NCBI RefSeq assembly: GCF_001423485.1 | Contig: NZ_LMOD01000003.1 | Coordinates: forward strand, 509,527-573,526 | DNA: 64,000 nucleotides | Direction of reading: 5' to 3' | Source of the DNA: Microbacterium sp. Leaf320 | GTDB lineage: Bacteria > Actinomycetota > Actinomycetes > Actinomycetales > Microbacteriaceae | Part shown: piece by piece, positions 44,101 to 52,484 of the stretch | How the letters are laid out: each line of letters opens with the position of its first letter | Position numbering within the stretch: the stretch's first letter is position 1 | Made by a program: the position numbers and the translations under genes | Notes under the pieces: generated by a model | Told to the model about the DNA's origin: nothing | Databases searched by the model: none | What the model saw: the letters and a program-made list of their open reading frames with translations, nothing else

Positions 44101-45795
44101 CCCGAGACGGGTTCGGGCTCCGACCACCTCGACGCGCTGATCGCCGCACGACGCGCGATCCCGGTCACGGTCGCCGGTACCACCAGGGTCGCCGCGATCG
44201 AAGACGCCGGCCGTCTGCGCGATGCGCTCGGTGCGGCGCTGCCCACCGGCATTCCGGTCGCGTTCCTCGAACCGCTCGCCGACCCGCTCGGCGACCTGGT
44301 CGCCCGCTACGCGCGCACGCACGGTCCGTTCACGACGGATGCCGTCGCTGCGCGCTTCGGGCTCGGCGCCGCCGTCGCCCGCCACACCCTCCAACGACTC
44401 GAGCACTCGGGCCGCCTCACCAGCGGCTACTTCCTTCCCGAGGCCTCGGGCTCCGGCAACGAGACCGAATGGTGCGACACCGAGGTGCTGCGCCGCCTGC
44501 GGATGCGGTCGCTCGCCGCTATCCGCGGCAGCGTCGAACCCGTATCACCGGAGGCGTACGCGCGTTTCCTCCCCGACTGGCAGCATCTGGGGCGTCCGCT
44601 GGAGGGACTCGACGGAGTCCTTGCCGTGATCGAGCAGTTCGCCGGCGTTCCGATCCCCGCCAGTGCCTGGGAGTCCCTCGTTCTGCCGTCACGCGTGCGC
44701 GATTACTCGCCCGCACTGCTCGATGAGCTGACCGCCGCAGGCGAGGTCATCTGGTCGGGCCACGGCACCCTGCCCGGTCGTGACGGCTGGGTATCGCTGC
44801 ACCCCGCAGATCTCGCGCCCTTCACCCTTCCCGAACCCGACGACGAGATCGCCGCCGACTCTCTCGAGGCGCGCGTGCTCACGGCGCTCGAGGCGGGTGG
44901 CGCCTACTTCGCGTCGCAGTTGAAGGAGATGGCCGCCGCCGAGAACGAGCAGTCCGTCCTCGAAGCGCTGTGGGCGCTCACCTGGGCAGGACGAGTGACG
45001 AACGACACTTTCGCCCCGATCCGGTCGCTGCTCGCCGGAGGGTCGCAGGCGCATCGGGTCACGCGGCGGGCCCCGCGTACGCGCGCCTACCGGGGCATGT
45101 CGCTCGCCCGCACAGCACCGCGCGCGTCCTCGATCGGCGGACGCTGGTCGCTGCTCCCCTCCGTCGAGACGGATGCTGCGCGCCGAGCCACCGTCACCGC
45201 GGGTCTGCTTCTCGACCGCTACGGCGTCGTCACGCGCGGAGCCGTGCAGGCCGAGGGCGTACCCGGCGGCTTCGCCCAGACGTATCGGGTGCTCGCCGGT
45301 TTCGAGGAGGCGGGGCACTGCCGGCGCGGCTACGTGATCGAGCGACTCGGGGCGGCGCAGTTCGCGGCATCCGCCACGGTCGACCGTCTTCGCACCTTCG
45401 CCGGCCTCGCGGATCCTCCTCCGCGCAAGGCGGTCACACTCGCCGCGACCGACCCCGCCAACCCCTACGGCGCCGCGCTCGGATGGCCCAAGCGCGACGA
45501 CGTGTCGCACCGCCCCGGCCGAAAGGCGGGCGGCCTGGTCGTGCTCGTCGACGGATCACTCGTCCTCTATCTCGAACGCGGCGGGCGCACGGTGCTGTGC
45601 TTCACCGACGACGCCGAAGTGCTGCGGGCGGCTGCGACGGACCTGGCCACGACCGCCCGCGCACGACGTCTCGACACCCTCACGGTCGAGAAGGTCAACG
45701 GCGAAGGCGTCTACGGCACCGATCTCGCGCTGGCGCTGCAGGAGGCCGGGTTCGTGGCGACGCCTCGCGGCTACACGCTTCGCAAGGCGATCTGA
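41182..45795 (+). CDS. lhr: Lhr-type ATP-dependent helicase
   Basis: The 1537-aa protein is a full-length Lhr (large helicase-related). It has motif I APTGSGKTLSAF, motif II DEVHAVAATKRG (DEVH), motif III SATVRP, and motifs V and VI in SSLELGIDMGAVDLVIQVEA and SGLQRVGRAGHQVGE. The long Lhr C-terminal half carries winged-helix and beta-barrel regions ending in EKVNGEGVYGTDLALALQEA. Lhr is a 3'-5' DNA-RNA helicase linked to DNA repair. ATG 41182 has GGAGG upstream. The length matches the actinobacterial family. Confidence 0.95.
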   Translation: MSDVLDRFTPATQDWFRGAFPAPTPAQAGAWNAISAGKHALVVAPTGSGKTLSAFLWAIDSVFRERTASIERAGKNEKRERKPAREKDGSRTRILYISPLKALGVDVERNLRSPLIGIGQSARRLGVEAPAVTVGVRSGDTTSSDRRKLVADPPDILITTPESLYLMLTSRAGETLRDVHTVIIDEVHAVAATKRGAHLAVSLERLDALRRIHGHEAAAQRIGLSATVRPIDEVARFLGGAAPVEIVAPPASKTFELGVVVPMDDMTNPPPPPGAPKDAGDAADAEYTEVTGSVWPHVEEAIVDRILQNKSTIVFSNSRRLAERLTGRLNEIYSERIGVALPEASVPAAMMAQAGATAGADPVLAKAHHGSVSKEQRAQVEEELKSGVLRCVVATSSLELGIDMGAVDLVIQVEAPPSAASGLQRVGRAGHQVGEISRAALFPKHRGDVLHTAIVTERMLAGKIEAIQVPRNPLDILAQQTVAASALGEIGVEEWFETVRCSAPFQSLPRSAYEATLDLLAGRFPSDEFAELRPRLVWDRDAGTLTGRPGAQRIAVTSGGTIPDRGLFGVFVAGESTGARVGELDEEMVYESRVGDVFTLGTTSWRIAEITHDRVNVIPAYGQPGKVPFWHGDGIGRPFELGEALGKFSREVSAATPEKAAQRLIEAGLDEQARMNLMAHLTEQREATGTLPTDRTLTVERGHDEVGDWRVILHSPYGMKVHAPWALAINARIRERLGVEGSAVASDDGIIVRIPDAEAEPPGAELFVFDPDELEQLVTQEVGGSALFASRFRECAARALLMPRMNPNKRTPLWQQRQRSAQLLEVARRHPTFPVILETLREVLQDVYDLPSLRKLAVSIADRRIRLIETQPSQPSPYARDLLFGYVGAFMYEGDSPLAERRAAALSVDPALLGELLGTVELRELLDPDVIAQFEREAQRLDPERRARGLEGVADLLRMLGPMDAAEIDARLDPETGSGSDHLDALIAARRAIPVTVAGTTRVAAIEDAGRLRDALGAALPTGIPVAFLEPLADPLGDLVARYARTHGPFTTDAVAARFGLGAAVARHTLQRLEHSGRLTSGYFLPEASGSGNETEWCDTEVLRRLRMRSLAAIRGSVEPVSPEAYARFLPDWQHLGRPLEGLDGVLAVIEQFAGVPIPASAWESLVLPSRVRDYSPALLDELTAAGEVIWSGHGTLPGRDGWVSLHPADLAPFTLPEPDDEIAADSLEARVLTALEAGGAYFASQLKEMAAAENEQSVLEALWALTWAGRVTNDTFAPIRSLLAGGSQAHRVTRRAPRTRAYRGMSLARTAPRASSIGGRWSLLPSVETDAARRATVTAGLLLDRYGVVTRGAVQAEGVPGGFAQTYRVLAGFEEAGHCRRGYVIERLGAAQFAASATVDRLRTFAGLADPPPRKAVTLAATDPANPYGAALGWPKRDDVSHRPGRKAGGLVVLVDGSLVLYLERGGRTVLCFTDDAEVLRAAATDLATTARARRLDTLTVEKVNGEGVYGTDLALALQEAGFVATPRGYTLRKAI

Positions 45796-45829
45796 CGGTG
45801 CGCGTGGCGCCTGCTCCTAGGCTGGACGC

Positions 45830-46819
45830 ATGATCCGGGAGTTCTTCGACGGCGTCCGCACTCTGCTGCGCGGCTTCGGCACGTGGCGGCGACGTCCGGG
45901 CCTCATGGCACTGGGACTCGTTCCCGGCGTCATCGCAGCCATCGTCCTGCTCGCGGGGCTCATCCCCCTCGCTCTCTCGCTCGGCCCGATCTCCGACATG
46001 CTGACGCCGTTCGCCGACGGCTGGATCCCCGCGTGGCGTTCCGCGCTCCGGGCAGCCGTCGGCATCGTCGTCTTCGTCGCCGCACTCGCTCTCGCGAGCG
46101 CCGTGTTCAGCGCTCTCGCTCTGGCGATCGGCGACCCGTTCTATCAGCGCATCTGGCGAGCCGTCGAGACGGATCTCGGCGACGCCCCCGCCACGGACGG
46201 CGGCGGCTTCTGGATGGCGGTGGGCGAAGGCCTCCGCCTCGTGCTGCTCGGCATCCTGATCGCGCTCTTCGTGCTGCTCCTGGGGCTCGTCCCTCTCGTG
46301 GGCGGTTTCGTGGCCGCGGTCGCCGGTGTCGTGCTCTCGGGACGGATGCTGGCACGCGAGCTCACTGGCCGCGCCTTCGACGCCCGCGATCTCTCGCCCG
46401 CCGACCGCGCCGCGTTGTTCCGAGGCAGCAGGGCGCGGGTGCTCGGGTTCGGCGTCGCGACGCAGCTGTGCTTCCTGATCCCCGGCGGTGCCGTCGCGGT
46501 GATGCCGGCGGCCGTGGCCGGAGCGACGACCCTCGCCCGCACCATGCTGCAGCGCACAGCCCTGCAGGCGGTCGCGCCAGCGACTCCGCCGCCGCCCGCG
46601 CCGGGCTCCAGTACCGCGCCGCTCCCCCCGCCTCCCTCATCGGGCGCCACCCCCGCACCGCTCCCCCCGCCGCCCGCATCGGGCGCCACCCCCGCACCGC
46701 TTCTCCCGCCGCCCGCATCGGGCGCCACCCCCGCACCGCTTCTCCCGCCGCAGGCCGTCCCGCCGCCGGCCGTCCCGCCGCCGGCCGCTCCGCCGCGTCC
46801 CGGCCCAGGACGCGTCTGA
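45830..46819 (+). CDS. EI24-domain (CysZ-like) membrane protein
   Basis: The 329-aa protein has an EI24/CysZ-type membrane domain. FFDGVRTLLRGFGTWRRRPG is at the N-terminus, and helices around LALGLVPGVIAAIVLLAGLI and LALASAVFSALALAIGDPFY follow, with a conserved RARVLGFGVATQLCFLIPGG near the end. The last 70 residues are a proline-rich tail with three SGATPAP repeats. ATG 45830 lies 6 nt after TAGGCT, so leaderless translation is likely. It overlaps the next gene by 1 nt. Confidence 0.87.
   Translation: MIREFFDGVRTLLRGFGTWRRRPGLMALGLVPGVIAAIVLLAGLIPLALSLGPISDMLTPFADGWIPAWRSALRAAVGIVVFVAALALASAVFSALALAIGDPFYQRIWRAVETDLGDAPATDGGGFWMAVGEGLRLVLLGILIALFVLLLGLVPLVGGFVAAVAGVVLSGRMLARELTGRAFDARDLSPADRAALFRGSRARVLGFGVATQLCFLIPGGAVAVMPAAVAGATTLARTMLQRTALQAVAPATPPPPAPGSSTAPLPPPPSSGATPAPLPPPPASGATPAPLLPPPASGATPAPLLPPQAVPPPAVPPPAAPPRPGPGRV
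46618..46750 (+). repeat. In-gene tandem repeat encoding PPPAS-GATPAPL
   Basis: A 39-bp unit is repeated three times in frame, beginning CCCCCGCCTCCCTCATCGGG. It encodes the low-complexity tail of the EI24 protein. Confidence 0.75.
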
Positions 46820-47592
46820 TGCCCGAAGGCGACACCGTCTTCCGCGCGGCCAGACGTCTCGACGAGGCCCTGGTCGGCGGCGAGGTCACCCGTTTCGACC
46901 TGCGCGTCCCCCGCTTCGCGACCCTCGATCTGACGGGCCAGCCGATCCACTCGTCGATCGCGCGGGGCAAGCACCTGCTGCTGCGCATCGGCGACAGCAC
47001 CTTGCATTCCCATCTGCGCATGGACGGCGCGTGGCTCGTCTACCGCGCGGGCGAGAAATGGCGCCATCCGGCGTTCAAGGTGCGGGCGATCGTTGGAACA
47101 GCCCAGCGCGAGGCCGTGGGCATCGACCTCGCCGAGATCGAGGTCGTGCCGACCCGCGACGAAGACGAGCTCGTCGGATATCTGGGCCCCGACCCGCTCG
47201 GTCCGGACTGGGATGCGGCCGAGGCAGCGCGACGACTGGGCGCAGACACCCGCAGCATCCACGTCGCCCTGCTCGATCAGCGGAACGTCGCCGGATTCGG
47301 CAACGAGTACGCCGCGGAACTCCTGTTCCTCCGCGGAATCCTGCCGACGACGCCCACCCCTGAGGTCGACGTCGCAGCCCTCCTCGACCTCGGCGTGCGC
47401 ACGATCCGCACCAACCGGGACCGCCGACACCGCACCTTCACAGGGGTCGACCGCCCTGGGCAGGGGACGTGGGTCTACGGCCGCGCCGGGCGCCCCTGCA
47501 GGCGGTGCGGAACCCTCGTCCGCCGCGGTGAACAGGGCGCGGATCCGACTCGCGAACGCATCACATTCTGGTGCCCCGTCTGCCAGCGCTGA
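46819..47592 (+). CDS. Fpg/Nei-family DNA glycosylase (endonuclease VIII type)
   Basis: The 257-aa protein begins with MPEGDTVFRAARRLDEAL, giving the catalytic Pro2-Glu3 pair of the family. It has LHSHLRMDGAWLVY, the helix-two-turn-helix DQRNVAGFGNEYAAELLFLR, and a C-terminal zinc finger of paired cysteines (CRRCGTLV and CPVCQR). It removes oxidised bases and nicks the strand. The EGDTV N-terminus fits the actinobacterial Nei2 clade. TGATG overlap couples it to the EI24 gene. Confidence 0.93.
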   Translation: MPEGDTVFRAARRLDEALVGGEVTRFDLRVPRFATLDLTGQPIHSSIARGKHLLLRIGDSTLHSHLRMDGAWLVYRAGEKWRHPAFKVRAIVGTAQREAVGIDLAEIEVVPTRDEDELVGYLGPDPLGPDWDAAEAARRLGADTRSIHVALLDQRNVAGFGNEYAAELLFLRGILPTTPTPEVDVAALLDLGVRTIRTNRDRRHRTFTGVDRPGQGTWVYGRAGRPCRRCGTLVRRGEQGADPTRERITFWCPVCQR

Positions 47593-47593
47593 G

Positions 47594-47704
47594 CCGCATC
47601 CATGCTCGGGAAGACCCCGCATCCATGCTCGGGAAGACCCCGCATCCATGCTCGGGAAGACCCCGCATCCATGCTCGGGCAGACCCCGCATCCATGCTCG
47701 GGAA
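47594..47704 (+). repeat. 23-bp tandem array, about five copies
   Basis: A 23-bp unit beginning CCGCATCCATGCTCGGGAAG starts at 47594, 47617, 47640, 47663 and 47686. Copy 4 has one A-to-C change and copy 5 is truncated after 19 bp. It starts 1 nt after the glycosylase stop and ends 62 bp before the beta-helix gene. The unit has no internal dyad. It is too short and lacks spacers to be CRISPR. Confidence 0.9.
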
Positions 47705-47735
47705 TGAATCGGGCAGCCCTGTGGTTATTGATATA

Positions 47736-47751
47736 TCCGGAGAACTCCGGA
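47736..47751. promoter_or_regulatory. Palindrome upstream of the beta-helix gene
   Basis: TCCGGAG (47736-47742) and CTCCGGA (47745-47751) form a perfect 7-bp dyad with a 2-bp centre. AT-rich TTATTGATATAT lies just upstream and the ribosome-binding site just downstream. It could be an operator or a leader hairpin. Confidence 0.45.
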
Positions 47752-47766
47752 ACACGGGGAGGAATC

Positions 47767-48174
47767 GTGGGCAAGAACTACGTCGACATCGAGAACGACC
47801 AGGGCGCGACGCTGCGGTACCGCAAGCACGCGAACGGCCGCGGTCTCGTCGCGCACGGCGCGAAGGTCCATCCGAAGGCGCACATCGAAGCGGGCGCGTA
47901 CATCGAACCCGGCGCGCGCATCGGCGCAGGGGCGACCATCGCCCGCGGTGCCTGGATCGAACCGGATGCCGTGATCGGCGAGGGTGCGCACGTCGACGCA
48001 CACGCGCACATCGGTCAGGGCGCCGCCGTCGGTGACGGCGCGCACATCGGGGTCCGCACCGAGGTCGGAGCCGGAGCACGCATCGTCCGCGGCGCGCGCA
48101 TCGGCGATGACGAGACGGTGGCGGCCGGCCTGACCGTCGCCACCAACCAGAAGGGGCTCTGGCTCGCAGCCTGA
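47767..48174 (+). CDS. Stand-alone left-handed beta-helix (hexapeptide repeat) protein
   Basis: The 135-aa protein consists of hexapeptide repeats of the A/G-x-I/V-x-x-G type (AHIEAGAYIEPGARIGAGAT, IARGAWIEPDAVIGEGAHVD) that form a left-handed beta-helix. No acyltransferase catalytic histidine region or nucleotide-sugar domain is recognisable, so it may be a structural or ligand-binding trimer. GTG 47767 has GGGGAGG upstream and is preferred to frames that run back through the tandem array. Confidence 0.8.
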   Translation: MGKNYVDIENDQGATLRYRKHANGRGLVAHGAKVHPKAHIEAGAYIEPGARIGAGATIARGAWIEPDAVIGEGAHVDAHAHIGQGAAVGDGAHIGVRTEVGAGARIVRGARIGDDETVAAGLTVATNQKGLWLAA

Positions 48175-48255
48175 CCCCACCGGCGTCGCCGACCGCCCAT
48201 GCCCACCGCGACGCCGACCTCTGGCGCCCCGCATCGGGCGGGTACCCTGGATCAC

Positions 48256-48996
48256 ATGGCGACTCAGGGACGACGACCGGCTGGACGCGCCGGCAAGGGT
48301 TCGCCCGTGCGCCGCAACAGGGCAGCACCCGCTCAGCGCTTCCCACCTCCCAAGCCGCCGAAGAAGACCGCCAAGGTGGTCTTCGACGCCCCGGAGGCCG
48401 AACCCGAGACACCCCGTACCTTTCGCCTCGGCGTCATACCCGGGGCCACGCCGGGCAAGTGGATCGACGCGTGGAAGCGCCGGATGCCCCATGTGCCGCT
48501 CGAGCTCGTGCCGATCGAGGTCGCGACCCAGTCCGAGGTGATCCGCGACCTCGACGCGGCGATCGTGCGTCTTCCTCTGGATGACGACTCGCTGCACCTG
48601 ATCACGTTGTACGACGAGGTGCCCGTCGTCGTGGCGTCCATCGAGTCGCACCTGCTCGCAGCCGACGAGCTGACCATCGCGGATCTCGCCGGCGAGGTCG
48701 TGATGACCCCGATCGACGATCCGCTCGGTCCTCTCGACATCCCCGGCGCCGTCGCACCGCGCTTCGCGCCGCTTCCGGTGGCCGACGCCATCGTGACCGC
48801 GGCCGCCGGCACAGGCATCGTGATCGTCCCGATGTCTCTGGCGCGGCTGCATCATCGCAAGGATGTGGATCAGCGCCCGCTCGTCGACGGACCGGTGTCG
48901 ACCGTCGCGCTCGCCTGGCGGCGCGAGCACACGACCCCCGATGTCGAGACCTTCATCGGGATCGTCCGCGGGCGCACCACGAACTCGTCACGGTGA
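48256..48996 (+). CDS. LysR-substrate-binding-domain protein without HTH
   Basis: The 246-aa product has a basic, Pro-rich N-terminal tail (RRPAGRAGKGSPVRRNRAAP). A periplasmic-binding-like domain typical of LysR effector domains follows: FRLGVIPGATPGKWIDAWKR, VIRDLDAAIVRLPLDDDSLH, LYDEVPVVVASIESHLL and VTAAAGTGIVIVPMSLARLH. No winged helix is present, so it cannot bind DNA as LysR does. The tail may bind nucleic acid non-specifically. ATG 48256 lies 7 nt after TACCCT. Confidence 0.8.
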   Translation: MATQGRRPAGRAGKGSPVRRNRAAPAQRFPPPKPPKKTAKVVFDAPEAEPETPRTFRLGVIPGATPGKWIDAWKRRMPHVPLELVPIEVATQSEVIRDLDAAIVRLPLDDDSLHLITLYDEVPVVVASIESHLLAADELTIADLAGEVVMTPIDDPLGPLDIPGAVAPRFAPLPVADAIVTAAAGTGIVIVPMSLARLHHRKDVDQRPLVDGPVSTVALAWRREHTTPDVETFIGIVRGRTTNSSR

Positions 48997-49106
48997 TGAT
49001 GCGGTGACGATGCCGTAACGACGCCGTGACGACACCTGCACGAGTCCGTGGCCGCAGTGTGACGGTCGCGACATCTACCCCGTCGCGTGGTCGTTAGACT
49101 CTCGTG

Positions 49107-49829
49107 GTGGTCTCGCTTCTCTATGTCTGTGTGCGCCCCGAACTCGGGGCGGCGGATGCCGAGCACGCCTCGTTCCGACGGGCGCTCGGCGTCGACGTCG
49201 TCGACCGCCTCGATCTGCTCACCGAGCGTCTCGATCCCGCCCGCCTCGCGCGCTACAGCGGCGTCGTGGTCGGCGGCTCGCCCTTCAACGTGAGCGACGA
49301 GCACAAGTCCCCGGTGCAGCTGCGGGTCGAGGCCGACCTCGAGCAGATCGCCCGACAGTCGATCGCCGGCGAGATCGCTGCCTTCTTCACGTGCTTCAGC
49401 ATCGGCGTCGTGACGCGGATGCTCGGCGGCGAGGTCACCTCGGACACCCCCGAGTCCGCGAGCGCCACCGTGATCTCGACGACCACCGAGGGCGCCACCG
49501 ATCCGGTGTTCGGGCCGAGCTCCCCCGCGCTCACCGTGTTCACGGCGCACAAGGAGAGCGCTGCCGCCGTACCCGAGGGCGCAGTGCTGCTCGCCACGAA
49601 CGACACCTGTCCGGTGCAGGCCTACCGCGTGGGCACGCACCTCTACACGGCGCAGTTCCACCCCGAGCCCACTCCGCGTGACTTCGCAGACCGCATGACG
49701 TTCTACCGCACCACCGGCTACTTCGACCCCGACGAGTTCGACCTCGTGCAGGGTCAGGTGCTCTCGGCATCCGTCACCGAGGGTGCAGCGCTCCTGCGCC
49801 GGTTCGCGCAGACGTTCGCCACACTCTAG
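49107..49829 (+). CDS. Class I glutamine amidotransferase-like protein
   Basis: The 240-aa protein has a GATase1 fold: SLLYVCVRPELGAADAEHAS, GVVVGGSPFNVSDEHKSPVQ, a candidate nucleophile cysteine in AFFTCFSIGVVTRMLGG, and the catalytic histidine in YTAQFHPEPTPRDF. The elbow lacks the usual C-x-G-x-Q pattern, so its substrate is uncertain. GTG 49107 is preferred over GTG 49104 because TAGACT lies exactly 6 nt before it. Confidence 0.83.
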   Translation: MVSLLYVCVRPELGAADAEHASFRRALGVDVVDRLDLLTERLDPARLARYSGVVVGGSPFNVSDEHKSPVQLRVEADLEQIARQSIAGEIAAFFTCFSIGVVTRMLGGEVTSDTPESASATVISTTTEGATDPVFGPSSPALTVFTAHKESAAAVPEGAVLLATNDTCPVQAYRVGTHLYTAQFHPEPTPRDFADRMTFYRTTGYFDPDEFDLVQGQVLSASVTEGAALLRRFAQTFATL

Positions 49830-49846
49830 ACACGGCGCCGCCCGGC

Positions 49847-50305
49847 CTACCCCCGAAGCAGCTCCACCCGCTCGCGCAGGTACGCCTCCAACGGCATCCA
49901 TCCGCCTGCGGTGCTCCAGTGCACCGACGGCACGCCGTCGATCAGCTTCAGGGGCCCGGACTCGCCGCCCGCGTCGACGGCATCCACGTCGATGACCGTC
50001 CATCCGATGTGGGCGACCTCGCCCTCTCCGAACCCTCCGCGCAGCGCGAGCGCCCGCCGCGCGGCGCGCTCGCGTGCGGACTCGGCCGTGTAGCCGCGCC
50101 GACCGGGGTCGGCGGCGCGCAGCACCTCGGCCGTCGCGAGCGCGTGGGTCTCGGTGAGCAGCAGCACTCCGAGGTGCCAGGCCTCGCCGACGCGAACGAT
50201 CCGCTGGCCGCGCCAGCGCGAGTCGCGTTCCTCGCCGAGCCCTTCCTTCGGCAGGCCCGCCAGGTCGGTCACTGCCTGCATGAGCAGTGCGGATGCCGTC
50301 GTCAC
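49847..50305 (-). CDS. Conserved protein of unknown function
   Basis: The 152-aa protein is not assigned. It is alpha/beta in character (GQRIVRVGEAWHLGVLLLTE, ATAEVLRAADPGRRGYTAES, AHIGWTVIDVDAVDAGG). The GTG start at 50305 overlaps the end of the antiporter gene by 4 bp (GTGA), so the two are translationally coupled. A small regulatory partner of the antiporter is possible. Confidence 0.72.
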   Translation of the reverse strand: MTTASALLMQAVTDLAGLPKEGLGEERDSRWRGQRIVRVGEAWHLGVLLLTETHALATAEVLRAADPGRRGYTAESARERAARRALALRGGFGEGEVAHIGWTVIDVDAVDAGGESGPLKLIDGVPSVHWSTAGGWMPLEAYLRERVELLRG

Positions 50306-51516
50306 AACTCTCCCTGGGGTATGTCTCGAACCAGCTTCGGGTCGACGAGCCGCGCCGCGTCGCCGCGGACCAGCATGCCGATGAGCGGGAACAGGAGCAC
50401 CGACAGCATCCCCGCCCCGACGAGAGCTGCCGCGGTGCCGGTGTCGATCATGTCGTGGTCCACGCCGATCGCCGTCACGGCGACGATGATCGGCAGGCCG
50501 GTGGCGGCGAGCAGTCCGAGCGCGGTGCGGTCCTTCGCGGTCGCGCCGGGTGGCGCGGAGAGCTGCGCGGTCGATCCGCGAAGCACGAGCAGCGCTCCGA
50601 GGAAAAGGGGCAGCATCAGCATCGCCGAGGAGGAGGTCACGAGCGCTTCGAGGTCGAAGTTCACACCGGTGTAGAGGAAGAAGATCGGCACCAGGAAGCC
50701 GAAGGCGATCGCCTCGATCTTCGTCTCCATCGCCTCGGCATCCTTCTTCGGGGCACGGGCCATGATGATCCGCCAGATGGCACCGGCGACGAAGGCCCCG
50801 AGGAGCATGTCGAGATCGAGCATGACGCTGAGACCGACGAGCGCGGCGACCAGCAGCAGCACGAATCGCACGCCGAACTGGTCGGAGGTGTGCAACGTCG
50901 CGCGCACGAAGTCGTGCAGGCGGCCGTGCGGCACCCGGTGCGCCATGAACAGCGCGAGACCCGCGAGAACCACGAAGGCGAGCAGCACCGCCGTGGCGAG
51001 AGGTGTCGTGCGCGTGCTGAGGAAGAGCGAGATCGCGATCAGCGGCAGGAACTCACCGGTCGCACCGATCACGGTGACCGCGCGGCCGAACGGAGTGTCG
51101 GTCTCCTTCGCGTCTCGCAGGATCGGCATCAGGGTGCCGAGGGCCGTGGAGCTGAGGGCGATCGCGATCACGACCATCCCCTCGCCCGGAGCGAGCGCGA
51201 ACCCGATGACGAGGCCCAGAACCACACTGATGACCCACCCGATCGAGGCGCGCGCCAGCGGCCTGCCGGCCACCGCCCGGAAGTCGATCTCCGACCCTGC
51301 GACGAAGAACAGCAGCGCCAGACCGAAGTCGCTGAGCTTCTCGAGGATGCCCGTCGGCTCGACCCAGCCGAGCACGGCCGGGCCCGCGAGGATCCCGAGG
51401 ACGAGCTCGAAGACGATGATCGGCACGCGGACGACGGGGCGGATGCCGCGCGCGAGCAGCGGCGCTGCCACGGCGAGCAGCGGGATCAGCACCAGTCCGA
51501 GATCGCCCGCGTTCAC
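50302..51516 (-). CDS. Cation:proton antiporter (CPA2 type)
   Basis: The 404-aa protein has 12-13 membrane helices of the Na+/H+ exchanger (KefB/CPA2) family. Key segments include VPIIVFELVLGILAGPAVLG, LALLFFVAGSEIDFRAVAGR with the acidic residues of the ion site, and IAIALSSTALGTLMPILRDA. GTG 51516 lies 6 nt after TACTCT. It is followed by a 152-aa protein that overlaps it. Confidence 0.9.
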   Translation of the reverse strand: MNAGDLGLVLIPLLAVAAPLLARGIRPVVRVPIIVFELVLGILAGPAVLGWVEPTGILEKLSDFGLALLFFVAGSEIDFRAVAGRPLARASIGWVISVVLGLVIGFALAPGEGMVVIAIALSSTALGTLMPILRDAKETDTPFGRAVTVIGATGEFLPLIAISLFLSTRTTPLATAVLLAFVVLAGLALFMAHRVPHGRLHDFVRATLHTSDQFGVRFVLLLVAALVGLSVMLDLDMLLGAFVAGAIWRIIMARAPKKDAEAMETKIEAIAFGFLVPIFFLYTGVNFDLEALVTSSSAMLMLPLFLGALLVLRGSTAQLSAPPGATAKDRTALGLLAATGLPIIVAVTAIGVDHDMIDTGTAAALVGAGMLSVLLFPLIGMLVRGDAARLVDPKLVRDIPQGEL

Positions 51517-51601
51517 AGACTCAGAGTAGCGAGAGCGCGCCCGCGATTCGCCCGGTGGTCGCATCCACGGCAGAATCGATGCACACCCCCGAGGAGCCCC
51601 C

Positions 51602-52453
<852 letters not shown>

Positions 52454-52454
52454 T

Positions 52455-52474
52455 CCGGGACTCCCGCGTCCCGG
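52455..52474. terminator. Terminator hairpin
   Basis: CCGGGAC (52455-52461) and GTCCCGG (52468-52474) form a 7-bp stem with a 6-nt loop between the convergent purU and nitronate monooxygenase genes. Confidence 0.6.
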
Positions 52475-52484
52475 AGTCGGAAGG

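Noticed and set aside
40702..44406. A 1234-codon open frame antisense to the helicase gene
   Set aside because: High-GC codon bias leaves antisense frames open. The translation is low in recognisable motifs except at its end, which is the separate DUF6157 gene.
47594..47704. CRISPR array
   Set aside because: Units are contiguous with no spacers, no cas genes are nearby, and the repeat has no dyad.
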